Assembly: GCF_006517815.1 (NCBI RefSeq)
Contig: NZ_CP041198.1
Location: 4,092,001-4,156,000, forward strand
Reading direction: 5' to 3'
Length of the DNA: 64,000 nucleotides
Source: Pseudarthrobacter sp. NIBRBAC000502770
GTDB taxonomy: Bacteria; Actinomycetota; Actinomycetes; Actinomycetales; Micrococcaceae
Made by a program: the position numbers and the translations under genes
The notes under the pieces: generated by a model
Seen by the model: only the letters and a program-made list of their open reading frames with translations
What the model was told of the DNA's origin: nothing
Databases searched by the model: none
Shown here: in pieces, positions 35,606 to 43,773 of the stretch
How positions within the stretch are numbered: the stretch's first letter is position 1
How the letters are laid out: every line of letters begins with the position of its first letter

Positions 35606-36069
35606 GCACTCGTGTACCGCCGCCCCTGGAGTTCCTGACGGAGCTGCGTGTCATGGTGGAAACACCCATTGACGTCGGCCCGGCTCCCACGGGACACCGC
35701 AGGATCATACCGATCACCGGCGGTTCCATGACGGGGCCCGCCCTCAGCGGCACGGTGCTGCCCGGCGGCGCGGATTTCCAGACCCTCCACAGCCCGGAAC
35801 TGACCGAACTCGATGCCCGCTACGTTGTTGAGGCGGAGGACGGGGCATTGATTCATGTACACAACAGCGCCCTCCGCTACGGCTCCGCGGCGGACATCGC
35901 CCGGCTGAACCGGGGTGACGCAGTGGATCCGGACGCCATCTACTTCCGCTGCTCGTTGAGGTTTTCCACCGCCTCCGAGGCGTGGGGGTGGCTGAACCAT
36001 GTCGTCGCGGTGGGCACCGGCGAGCGCTACCCGGACTCGGTGAAGATCGCCGTCTTCATCGTTCGCTGA
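35602..36069 (+). CDS. DUF3237 family protein
   Basis: A 155-residue beta-rich protein matching the DUF3237 pattern: PPLEFLTELRV, GHRRIIPITGGSMTGPALSG and VLPGGADFQ near the N-terminus, then DARYVVEAEDGALIHVHN. The biochemical role of the family is not established. The GTG overlaps the stop of the hydrolase as GTGA, so it belongs to the carrier-hydrolase unit. Confidence 0.82.
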   Translation: MSTRVPPPLEFLTELRVMVETPIDVGPAPTGHRRIIPITGGSMTGPALSGTVLPGGADFQTLHSPELTELDARYVVEAEDGALIHVHNSALRYGSAADIARLNRGDAVDPDAIYFRCSLRFSTASEAWGWLNHVVAVGTGERYPDSVKIAVFIVR

Positions 36070-36085
36070 CCCGGGTGCTGCGGCG

Positions 36086-36694
36086 TCAGTCGTGTTCAGG
36101 GTGCAGGGTTGCGTCTGCATTGGTCTCAACCCATCGGGTGAAGGTGGTCGTGAGGTTAGCCCGAGTGGGCGAGGCACAAAATGGGCCGACCTCGGCATTT
36201 ACTGTTTCATCCAGAGGAGCAACGCGGACGAGCCGGAAAGACTCATCCCCGGCGCGAGCCCTGATGGTGACGGCGTTACCGGCCCTGCTCAGCCGCACTG
36301 TGATTTCCTGATTGATCCACTCAGGGACTGGTGCCACCGACCAGTCGGATACCCCGCGTGTTACGACGGCCCCAACCTGGGGAACCCCGTCGGACACCTC
36401 CACGCCGGCCTTGATCCAAACGGAGTCCGAAACGTGCAGATAGATTCCCGCCTGGTCGAACTGCTCGGTGTAATTCAGGAGGAATGAAACCTCCACGGCC
36501 CCCTCAGCGGGCAGCGGTGCCAACAGGGCATGCGCACTGTCATGGACGAAGCCGTACGAGGTGTGCCTCCACGCATCACTGTTCTCGGCTGCGGTTACCC
36601 GCAGAGTCCGACCATCAGCGATGACACGCACCGGCGGGTTGCGCCACCTTCCCCGGTCCCAGGAATCGTGTGCTTCCTTTATCAGTTGTGTCAC
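36086..36694 (-). CDS. DUF1349 family (concanavalin-like) protein
   Basis: A 202-residue beta-sandwich protein of the DUF1349 type: GRTLRVTAAENSDAWRHTSYGF, FLLNYTEQFDQAGIYLH, WIKAGVEVSDGVPQVGAVVTRGVSDWS and a C-terminal RLVRVAPL. Cells use this fold in glycan-related proteins, but no catalytic residues are known. TAGGAAA lies about 8 bp before the GTG at 36694; a longer frame to 36751 is rejected. Its base composition is less GC-rich than its neighbours. It is convergent with the DUF3237 gene. Confidence 0.8.
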   Translation of the reverse strand: MTQLIKEAHDSWDRGRWRNPPVRVIADGRTLRVTAAENSDAWRHTSYGFVHDSAHALLAPLPAEGAVEVSFLLNYTEQFDQAGIYLHVSDSVWIKAGVEVSDGVPQVGAVVTRGVSDWSVAPVPEWINQEITVRLSRAGNAVTIRARAGDESFRLVRVAPLDETVNAEVGPFCASPTRANLTTTFTRWVETNADATLHPEHD

Positions 36695-36850
36695 GTCAGA
36701 TTTCCTAAGTCGATCGTTCAGGCCGTAAGCCCTATTCAAGCAGCGGCACATCCAACACGACGGCTATTGCCCGTTGACCGATCCTTGAACGGACACCATA
36801 GCGTCGGATGGGCCGCGGGTTCATGGAGTACTCGCGTCTAGCGCGATTTG

Positions 36851-37738
36851 TCACTTCGGCTCGAGGCTCGGATCGCTTCGAAAGCTGGCCAAGAGTTGTT
36901 CGAAGCTGGAAACGTGCTTGTGGATCCTTGCTGCGTCCTGTTCAGCGTTGAGCCAGGGCTTACGCTTCCCGATCAAGAGAACGTCGCGAGGCTTACCGGC
37001 AAGGTCGAAGGGTGTCCTAAGCGGGAGAATGGCCTTCAATGCTTCCGATTCCAGTGTTTCAGGCAGCCGTGCTCGGAGCCAAGCGATCTGCTCTGTCGTG
37101 AACAGGTTGAAAGGTATCTGTAGATTTTCGAGGTCGGTAAGTTTACCAAGAGGCTGGATCCGACCATCGTCGATGCTTTTCGGAAGCAAGCTTAGGCTGA
37201 GTAATCCCGTCAGCGAGGCCAAGGGCTCCAGCGTCTCGAAAGTGGTCTTGTTCCATACCGCGTCGCCGAGGATGAGTTCCTTTAGTGCGTGTCCGGCCGA
37301 GAGGTCATCCAGCCGATGAAAGCGTGTGAAGTCCTGTACCCGTAACTCAGTCAAATGTGGCGTACGGGATAGGTTCCATAGTCGCGCGGACCGCTGATTC
37401 CAATAGAACGAGACCATCCGGAGCCCTGATAGGTCCTCAAGCGGGGTGAGGTCTTCAATTCTGGGGCACTTCCAGAACTCAATTGCTGTGAACTGTTGTC
37501 CGTAGCTGGAAACTAGTCGCTCAAACACAGCCTGGTCCAGCCCGCTGATACGAAGCGCCGTCGCTTCAGGGCGTGCCTCGATCCGCAGGAGATCTCCTGG
37601 ATCAAATTTTCCACCGCCAATCTGCGGTTGGACGAGGTCAAGGAACCACACGGGCTGGGTATCTCCAGCCCACCTGAGCTCTGACAGGTTCTTGGGGCCT
37701 GGTTCCCCGATTGCACCGTCTATGGTCATAATCATCAA
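36851..37738 (-). CDS. Leucine-rich-repeat-like protein
   Basis: A 295-residue protein with repeating leucine-rich segments (LTPLEDLSGLRMVSFYWNQ, LWNLSRTPHLTELRV, LEPLASLTGLLSLSL, IQPLGKLTDLENLQI), about 22-24 residues each. No signal peptide or membrane span is seen. The codon use and composition are clearly less GC-rich than the surrounding genes, which suggests transfer. Binding of protein or other partner is likely but no function is assigned. It stands alone, with 432 bp of apparently non-coding DNA upstream. Confidence 0.7.
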   Translation of the reverse strand: MMIMTIDGAIGEPGPKNLSELRWAGDTQPVWFLDLVQPQIGGGKFDPGDLLRIEARPEATALRISGLDQAVFERLVSSYGQQFTAIEFWKCPRIEDLTPLEDLSGLRMVSFYWNQRSARLWNLSRTPHLTELRVQDFTRFHRLDDLSAGHALKELILGDAVWNKTTFETLEPLASLTGLLSLSLLPKSIDDGRIQPLGKLTDLENLQIPFNLFTTEQIAWLRARLPETLESEALKAILPLRTPFDLAGKPRDVLLIGKRKPWLNAEQDAARIHKHVSSFEQLLASFRSDPSLEPK

Positions 37739-38170
37739 AACGTTAGTCGCAAGGCACCAAAAGGGCGCTGAGGTAGGATCGGCAACCGGAACAATGTCGT
37801 CTTGCGATATGCCCGTTAGCCGGTCCTTCAGCGGGCGTACTTTTGCTACGCCGCTATGCTCACGGATGTGAGCCCGGGCATGGATTCATCCCTCAGCTTC
37901 GTTGCCGACCCCTGATATGCACGTTTACCCCGAACGATGACATGCACGGTGAGGGTGCCCTAACCGCTACGCCTCAGACTGCCTCGAAACCCTTGTGACA
38001 GGCAACGTCTCAGCGGTCCTCGGACGAGTTGTCGAAGCTGCCCCTACTCGTGGGGCCACATGGTTCTGGTAACTATGTCGTATTACCCCGCGCTCGACTC
38101 GCTGCACGCTTCGTTAGTTATAGGACACCCAAAAAGCACGCTTGCGACGGACCCGCTCGGCCGGCAGCGC
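37739..38170. other. 432-bp gap without a recognised gene, lower GC
   Basis: No reading frame here has normal coding character for the window, and no tRNA, transposase remnant or clear repeat was seen. The composition resembles the adjoining LRR-like gene, so both may have arrived together. Confidence 0.5.
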
Positions 38171-38638
38171 CTATTCGGACGCGCCCCAGAGGGCTTTGCG
38201 TAAAAGCCGCTTCAGTTCCTGCGACTCCTCCCCGGAAAGCCCGGCCAGCTGGTCCAGCTCGGCCTCGTCCATGGCAGTGCGGGCCTTCGCATGCATCCTG
38301 CGGCCCTCGGCCGTGGAGACGATGATCTTGGCGCGCCGGTCCTGCTTGCCCTGCGCCCGTTCCACCAGGCCGCGGCGTTCCAGGTCGTCCACGAGGGTGA
38401 CCACCTGGCTCGGGTCCAGGCTGAGGAAATCCGCCAGTTCCCGCTGCGTAGGCTCCAGCCCGCTGCACGCCAGCGTCAGGATGGAGAAGGACCGCTCCCG
38501 CAGCCCGAAGTCAGCCAACGCCTTGTTGTTCAGCACCGAGCCGGCAGCATGCAGCTTGGCCAGCAGCAGGCCCACATCACTGCCGATCCTGGCTGCCGCA
38601 AGGCGGGGGGTCTGAACTTCGGTGCCCAAGGTGGCCAT
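38171..38638 (-). CDS. MarR-family regulator (CouR-like)
   Basis: A 155-residue MarR protein with an N-terminal helix, the winged HTH at about residues 60-120 (TQRELADFLSLDPSQVVTLVDDLERRGLVERAQGKQDRRAK) and C-terminal dimerisation helices. GGAG is 5 bp before the ATG at 38638. It is divergent from a catabolic operon whose gene set matches the hydroxycinnamate (cou) operons of Rhodococcus, where the MarR protein CouR is released by p-hydroxycinnamoyl-CoA. The same role is inferred. Confidence 0.87.
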   Translation of the reverse strand: MATLGTEVQTPRLAAARIGSDVGLLLAKLHAAGSVLNNKALADFGLRERSFSILTLACSGLEPTQRELADFLSLDPSQVVTLVDDLERRGLVERAQGKQDRRAKIIVSTAEGRRMHAKARTAMDEAELDQLAGLSGEESQELKRLLRKALWGASE

Positions 38639-38664
38639 CACAACTCCGGTGTAAAAAACAATCG

Positions 38665-38696
38665 TTGACTTTTTCAATGATCCGTAATTTCATTGA
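38665..38696. promoter_or_regulatory. Promoter with MarR-type operator
   Basis: An inverted repeat TCAATGA-N9-TCATTGA at 38674-38696 overlaps the region downstream of a TTGACT element at 38665-38670. Binding here would block the promoter of the operon starting at 38769 and also cover the MarR gene promoter. Confidence 0.65.
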
Positions 38697-38768
38697 TTTC
38701 AACAAGGATCTCACACCGCAGTGGGACCACCCCAACGGCTTCGGCCGGCGCATGCGAAGGAGCAGGCC

Positions 38769-39710
38769 ATGAGCTTGAACGGCAAGGTTGCAATCGTCAC
38801 CGGCAGCGGGCAGGGCCTCGGCCTTGCCTACGCAAGGGAACTGGCCCGCCAGGGCGCCGCCGTCGTCATCAATGACGTGAACGCCGACACGGCCGCGCAG
38901 GCCGTCGCGCAGATCGAGGCCGACGGCGGCCGGGCCACCGCGGTGGTGGTTCCGGTAGGGACGACGGACGCCGCCAAGGCGCTGGTGGCCGGAGCCGTCG
39001 ACACGTTCGGCCGCCTGGACATCCTGGTCACCAACGCCGGAATCCTGCGGGACAAGTCCCTGCTGAAGATGACGGACGAGGACTTCGACCTGGTCATCAA
39101 CGTCCACCTCAAGGGCACCTTCACCTGCGTCCGCGAGGCCTACGCGTACTTCAAGGAGCACAACGTCGCCGGCCGCATCATCACCATCGGTTCGCCCACG
39201 GGCCAGCGCGGCAACTTCGGCCAGACCAACTACGCCGCCGCCAAGGCCGGGATCGTGGGCATGGTCCGCACCTGGGCGCTGGAAATGAAGAAGGCCGGCG
39301 TCACGGTCAACAGCGTCATCCCCGTCGCCGCCACAGCCATGACCAAGACCGTCCCCTACTTCCAGAAAGCCGTGGAGGCCGACGAACGCGGCGAGGCCAT
39401 GCCGTCCTTCTTCCGCCACGACCTGGGCTTTGGAACGGCCGACGACGTCTCCGGACTGGTTGCCTTCCTCGCCTCCGACGAGGCAGCCACCATCACCGGC
39501 CAGGCCATCGGAGCCGGCGGTGACCGGCTCCAGGTCTGGACCCACCCGGAACCGGCCACCACCGAATACCGCGAGGGCGGCTGGAGCTACGAGGCGCTGC
39601 AGGAAAACGCCGGCCAGCTGTTCACGGCCGAAACCCTCCAGACTTACGGCGAGGAATTCCTCCCGCTGCCGGAGGACCTGAAGCCCGCACAGCCCGCCGA
39701 GGCCCGCTGA
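38769..39710 (+). CDS. SDR dehydrogenase (CouN-like)
   Basis: A 313-residue SDR with GSGQGLG, NAG in VTNAGIL, a Ser in IGSPTG and YAAAK. It has an extended C-terminus rich in Trp/Tyr (REGGWSYEALQENAGQLF) like the 17-beta-HSD-4-type dehydrogenases that oxidise beta-hydroxyacyl-CoA. AAGGAG at 38757-38762 sets the start. Next to an amidohydrolase, a MaoC hydratase and an acyl-CoA ligase, it likely oxidises a beta-hydroxy-phenylpropanoyl-CoA. Confidence 0.86.
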   Translation: MSLNGKVAIVTGSGQGLGLAYARELARQGAAVVINDVNADTAAQAVAQIEADGGRATAVVVPVGTTDAAKALVAGAVDTFGRLDILVTNAGILRDKSLLKMTDEDFDLVINVHLKGTFTCVREAYAYFKEHNVAGRIITIGSPTGQRGNFGQTNYAAAKAGIVGMVRTWALEMKKAGVTVNSVIPVAATAMTKTVPYFQKAVEADERGEAMPSFFRHDLGFGTADDVSGLVAFLASDEAATITGQAIGAGGDRLQVWTHPEPATTEYREGGWSYEALQENAGQLFTAETLQTYGEEFLPLPEDLKPAQPAEAR

Positions 39711-39712
39711 CC

Positions 39713-40603
39713 ATGGCCGACCGCTACGAACTGGGCATCGACCCGGCCAAACTCGACGCCATCGACATGCACGTCCACCTCGAGGTGGACAGCTGCGGCC
39801 ACGGCTCCCTGCCGGAGGAACTGACCGAAGCCTCGGCCAAGTACTTCAAGGCCGAGGACCGCACCCCGTCCCTGGACCGCATCGCCGAGGTGTACCGCGA
39901 ACTGAACATGGCCGCCGTCGTCTTCACGGTCGACGCCCGCACCCAGCTCAAGCACGAACCCAACAGCATCCCGGAACTCATCGCCGGCGCCGCCCGGAAC
40001 AACGATGTACTGATCCCGTTCGGCAGCGTGGACCCGCGCACCGGCGAGGACGCCATCGCCGGGGCCAAGCACCAGGCCATAGAACTCGGCGCGCGCGGCT
40101 TCAAGTTCCACCCGTCCCTGCAGGGCTTCGACCCGTCCAGCGAGCGCTTCTACCCGTTGTGGGAGACCCTCCAGGAACTCGGCCTGCCCGCTATCTTCCA
40201 CACCGGGCAGAACGGCATGGGCGCAGGCCTTCCCGGTGGGTACGGCATCAAGCTCGCCTACTCCAACCCCCTGCTGCTGGACGCGGTGGCCGCGGATTTC
40301 CCCGGCCTGCAGATCATCATGGCCCACCCCTCGGTGCCGTGGCAGGACGAGGCCAACTCCATCGCCACGCACAAGGCCAACGTTTTCATCGACCTCTCCG
40401 GCTGGTCGCCCAAGTACTTCCCGGAATCGCTGGTGAAGGCTTCCAACTCCTATCTCCAGGACAAGGTGCTGTTCGGCACCGACTTCCCGCTGATCACCCC
40501 GCAGAAATGGCTCGGTGCCTTCGCGGAGCTGCCCCTGAAGGACGAGGTCCGGCCCAAGATCCTCAAGGACAACGCGGTGCGGCTCCTCGGGTTGGGAGGC
40601 TGA
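39713..40603 (+). CDS. Amidohydrolase-2 family hydrolase (CouO-like)
   Basis: A 296-residue metal-dependent TIM-barrel hydrolase. Motifs seen are DMHVH near residue 20, KFHP, IFHTG, AHPS and GTDFP, which together give the metal and catalytic ligands of the amidohydrolase-2/ACMSD group. It starts 3 bp after the SDR stop. In the rhodococcal pathway the equivalent CouO cleaves the beta-keto thioester to a benzoate and acetyl-CoA; this is the inferred reaction. A decarboxylase role is the alternative. Confidence 0.84.
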   Translation: MADRYELGIDPAKLDAIDMHVHLEVDSCGHGSLPEELTEASAKYFKAEDRTPSLDRIAEVYRELNMAAVVFTVDARTQLKHEPNSIPELIAGAARNNDVLIPFGSVDPRTGEDAIAGAKHQAIELGARGFKFHPSLQGFDPSSERFYPLWETLQELGLPAIFHTGQNGMGAGLPGGYGIKLAYSNPLLLDAVAADFPGLQIIMAHPSVPWQDEANSIATHKANVFIDLSGWSPKYFPESLVKASNSYLQDKVLFGTDFPLITPQKWLGAFAELPLKDEVRPKILKDNAVRLLGLGG

Positions 40604-40604
40604 G

Positions 40605-41819
40605 ATGGGAACGTTGACGACGGCGAAGGCCGGCCCGGGTGCCCGGCTCTATGAGGCAGCGGATTGGTACGACGCCGAGTCCCTCCTGACGCCGGAAGAA
40701 CGCCAGGTCCTGTCCCGGCTGCGGTCCTTCCTGGACGCGGAAGCCAGGCCCCTGCTGGCCGAGTACTGGGAACGCGGCGAATTTCCGGAGCAGCTCGCCC
40801 GGCCGCTGATCGACCTCGACCTGATGGAACCTGCCGGCCTCACGGCCGACGGTCCGGCCCGTGGAATTTACCAGGGCTTCCGGATCTTCGAACTTGCCCG
40901 CACCGACGCGTCCCTGGCCACCTGGTACACCGCCCAGGCCGGCCTGTTCCGGACAGCCATCCGCGTGGGTGCCTCGGCGGAACAGCAGGCCGAATGGATG
41001 CCCAAGGTCATCGACTTCTCGCTCAAGGGCGTGTTCTCGCTGACCGAACCGGAATCCGGATCGGACATCGCCGGCGGACTCTCCACCACCGCCCGGCGGC
41101 AGCCCGACGGCAGCTGGATCCTGGACGGCGCCAAACGCTGGATCGGCGGCGCCGCCACCGCGGACGTCCTCGCGGTATTCGCCCGGGACACCGCAGACGG
41201 GCAGGTCAAGGCCTTCCTCGTGGACCGGACAGCCGACGGCGTCACCCTGGAGAAGATCCACGGGAAGACGGCACTGCGGATGATGCAGAACGCCCACATC
41301 ACCCTCACCGGTGTCCGCGTCCCCGAGGCCATGCGCCTGCACAACGTGAACTCCTTCAGGGACGTCGCGGCAATGCTCCGGGCCATGCGCTCGGACGTCG
41401 CCTGGATCGCCACCGGCATCGCCGCCGGCGCCTTCGAAGCCGCCCTCGCCTACGTCAACGAACGCCGTCAGTTCGGCCGCACCCTGGGTTCCTTCCAGCT
41501 GGTCCAGGAGAAACTGGCCCGCATGCTCGGCAACGTCACGGCCAGCCTGTCCCTGGTGGTCAGGCTCACCGAGCAGCAGGCCAAAGGCATCTACCGCGAC
41601 CAGGACTCCGCCCTGGCCAAGATGCAGACATCCCTGTTCATGCGCGACACCGTAGCGCTGGCCCGTGAGGTGGTGGGCGGCAACGGCATCACCCTCGCCG
41701 CCGGCGTCGCCCGCTTCCACGCCGACGCCGAAGCCGTCTACTCCTACGAAGGCACCCACGAGATCAACGCCCTCATCATCGGCCGCGCCCTCACCGGCGA
41801 AAGCGCCTTCACCCGCTGA
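40605..41819 (+). CDS. Acyl-CoA dehydrogenase (glutaryl-CoA dehydrogenase-like)
   Basis: A 404-residue flavoprotein with LTEPESGSD and GAKRWIGG in the middle beta domain, RRQFGRTLGSFQLVQ and a C-terminal YEGTHEINALIIGRALTG, the closest pattern being glutaryl-CoA dehydrogenase-like enzymes. GGGAGG precedes the ATG by 6 bp. In the operon it would introduce the alpha-beta double bond into a saturated phenylpropanoyl-CoA, widening the substrate range to dihydrocinnamates. Exact substrate unproven. Confidence 0.86.
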   Translation: MGTLTTAKAGPGARLYEAADWYDAESLLTPEERQVLSRLRSFLDAEARPLLAEYWERGEFPEQLARPLIDLDLMEPAGLTADGPARGIYQGFRIFELARTDASLATWYTAQAGLFRTAIRVGASAEQQAEWMPKVIDFSLKGVFSLTEPESGSDIAGGLSTTARRQPDGSWILDGAKRWIGGAATADVLAVFARDTADGQVKAFLVDRTADGVTLEKIHGKTALRMMQNAHITLTGVRVPEAMRLHNVNSFRDVAAMLRAMRSDVAWIATGIAAGAFEAALAYVNERRQFGRTLGSFQLVQEKLARMLGNVTASLSLVVRLTEQQAKGIYRDQDSALAKMQTSLFMRDTVALAREVVGGNGITLAAGVARFHADAEAVYSYEGTHEINALIIGRALTGESAFTR

Positions 41820-41862
41820 ACCACTACTTCCCCAACCAACAAACAACTGCCAGGAGGCAACG

Positions 41863-42318
41863 ATGCCCAATCTCGTCGTCGATTTCGACACCCTGCTCAC
41901 CCTGTCCGGCAAGGACCTCGGCACCACCGACTACCGCCAGATCACCCAGGACCAGATCAACCAGTTCGCGGACGCCACGGACGACCAGCAGTGGATCCAC
42001 ACCGACCCCGAACGCGCCAAGGACGGCCCGTTCGGCGCCCCCATCGCCCACGGCTTCCTCACGCTCTCGCTGATCATCCCGTTTTGGGGGGAGCTGTTCG
42101 ACGTCGAAGGCGTCACCACCAAGGTCAACTACGGCCTGGACAAGGTCCGCTTCACCTCCCCGGTCAAGGTCGGCTCCAAGGTCCGTATGCAGGCCACCAT
42201 CGCCGACGTCACCGAGGTCAAGGGCGGCGCCCAGATCAAGGTCAACGCCACCATCGAGATCGAAGGCCAGGAACGCCCCGCCGTCGTGGCCGAATTCCTG
42301 GCCCGCTTCTACAAGTAA
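41863..42318 (+). CDS. MaoC-like hydratase (CouM-like)
   Basis: A 151-residue hot-dog fold protein with the hydratase-2 motif FADATDDQQWIHTDPE and GAPIAHGFLTLSL, in which Asp and His are catalytic. AGGAGG is 6 bp before the ATG. It would add water to a trans-enoyl-CoA. The last 15 bases of the gene are the first part of a tandem duplication that continues into the gap. Confidence 0.88.
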   Translation: MPNLVVDFDTLLTLSGKDLGTTDYRQITQDQINQFADATDDQQWIHTDPERAKDGPFGAPIAHGFLTLSLIIPFWGELFDVEGVTTKVNYGLDKVRFTSPVKVGSKVRMQATIADVTEVKGGAQIKVNATIEIEGQERPAVVAEFLARFYK

Positions 42319-42337
42319 GCCGCTTCTACAAGTAAGC
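42304..42337 (+). repeat. 17-bp tandem duplication across the MaoC stop codon
   Basis: CGCTTCTACAAGTAAGC occurs twice head-to-tail (42304-42320, 42321-42337). A third decayed copy, CACTTCCACCAGTAAC, follows at 42338. The first copy encodes the last residues and stop of the MaoC gene. Confidence 0.9.
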
Positions 42338-42440
42338 CACTTCCACCAGTAACAGCAGTTCCAACCCCCAGGCGGCGCCCCGGCGCCGCCGCCTCAGGCA
42401 ACCCCAAAAACCCCACATTCCTCCGTCTTTAGGAACAGCC

Positions 42441-43766
42441 ATGTCCGGACACACCACGCTCGCACCTGCGGGCACGGCCGCCAAGCGCAAGGAAGCGCGC
42501 ACGGTCATCCTGTCCAGCTATCTGGGCAGCACCATCGAGTTCTACGACTTTCTGCTCTACGCCACGGCCGCAGCGGTGGCCTTCCCCAAGGTCTTCTTCG
42601 CCGGCACGGACGAATGGGTAGGCGTCGTGGCCGCCTACGCCACCTTCGCCGCCGGATACGTGGCCAGGCCGCTGGGCGGCATCATCTTCGGACACTTTGG
42701 TGACAAGGTGGGCCGCAAGGGGATGCTGATCATCTCCATGGCCATGATGGGCATCGCCTCCACCCTCATCGGCCTGATTCCCGGCGCCGGCATCATCGGG
42801 CCGTGGGGCGCCGTGATCCTGGTGCTGCTGCGGGTCTGCCAGGGCATCGCCGTCGGCGGTGAATGGGGCGGGGCGGCGCTCATGGCACTGGAGCACGCGG
42901 ACCCGAAACGGCGCGGCTTCGCGGCGTCGTTCGTCAACGCCGGGGCGCCCACCGGCGCCGTGCTGGGCACCCTGGTGATGGGTGCCTTCTCGGCCCTGCC
43001 GCAGGATGCCTTCCTGGCCTGGGGCTGGCGCGTGCCGTTCCTGCTGTCCTTCGTGCTCCTGATCGTGGGCATGTTCGTGCGCCTCCGCGTTTCTGAAAGC
43101 CCCATCTTCGCCGAGGCCGTGGCCAAGGAAGAAGCACAGGGCGCCAAGCGCAAGATCCCGCTGCTGGACGTGCTCCGCCGGCCCAAGGCACTGATCATGA
43201 TCATGTTCGCCGGGGCTGCCGGGTTCGGCCTGCAGGTGGTGCTGCCCACCTTCTCGGTGACCTACGCCGTGTCCAAGGGCGCACCGCAGCAGGGCGTGCT
43301 CTACGCGTTCGCCGGGGCCTCGGCCATTTCCATCGTCTTCGTCCTCCTGGGCGGCCGCCTTTCGGACCGCTTCGGCCGCCGCCCGGTGATGATCACCGGC
43401 CTGGCACTGTTCATTGCGTACCTCTTCCCGATGTTCGGGATGCTTGGCTCGGGCAACGTTGCCATGGTGTTCGTGGCCTTCACTGTGGCGCTGATCCTGC
43501 ACTCCTCCCTCTACGGGCCGCTGGCAGCATTCGTGTCCGAACAGTTCGGCACCACCTCCCGCTACACCGGTGCCGCGGTGGGCTACCAGCTGGCCACCCT
43601 CATCGGCGCCGGCTTCACGCCGGGCATCATCGCCGGCCTCTACAAGGACTCCGGGCAAAGCATCCTCCCGGTGGTGGTGTTCCTGTCCGTCATGGCGCTG
43701 GTCTCGATTGTCTTCATCGCCCTGACGCGGGAATCTAAGAACAACGACCTCACCACGGTCCGTTAG
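42441..43766 (+). CDS. MHS-family MFS transporter (CouT-like)
   Basis: A 441-residue 12-span carrier with the MHS signatures STIEFYDFLLYATAAAV and GDKVGRKGMLII. AGGAA precedes the ATG. It follows the MaoC gene by 122 bp that include the tandem repeat, and is 7 bp from the acyl-CoA ligase gene. It is the likely uptake system for the aromatic acid degraded by this operon. Confidence 0.9.
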   Translation: MSGHTTLAPAGTAAKRKEARTVILSSYLGSTIEFYDFLLYATAAAVAFPKVFFAGTDEWVGVVAAYATFAAGYVARPLGGIIFGHFGDKVGRKGMLIISMAMMGIASTLIGLIPGAGIIGPWGAVILVLLRVCQGIAVGGEWGGAALMALEHADPKRRGFAASFVNAGAPTGAVLGTLVMGAFSALPQDAFLAWGWRVPFLLSFVLLIVGMFVRLRVSESPIFAEAVAKEEAQGAKRKIPLLDVLRRPKALIMIMFAGAAGFGLQVVLPTFSVTYAVSKGAPQQGVLYAFAGASAISIVFVLLGGRLSDRFGRRPVMITGLALFIAYLFPMFGMLGSGNVAMVFVAFTVALILHSSLYGPLAAFVSEQFGTTSRYTGAAVGYQLATLIGAGFTPGIIAGLYKDSGQSILPVVVFLSVMALVSIVFIALTRESKNNDLTTVR

Positions 43767-43773
43767 GAGAACC

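Noticed and set aside
37739..38170. Transposase remnant or attachment site in the low-GC gap
   Set aside because: No frame resembles a transposase or integrase and no flanking direct repeats or tRNA end were found.
42304..42353. Short repeats after MaoC considered as a CRISPR-like array
   Set aside because: The copies are directly adjacent with no spacers and include the end of a coding gene; this is a simple tandem duplication.
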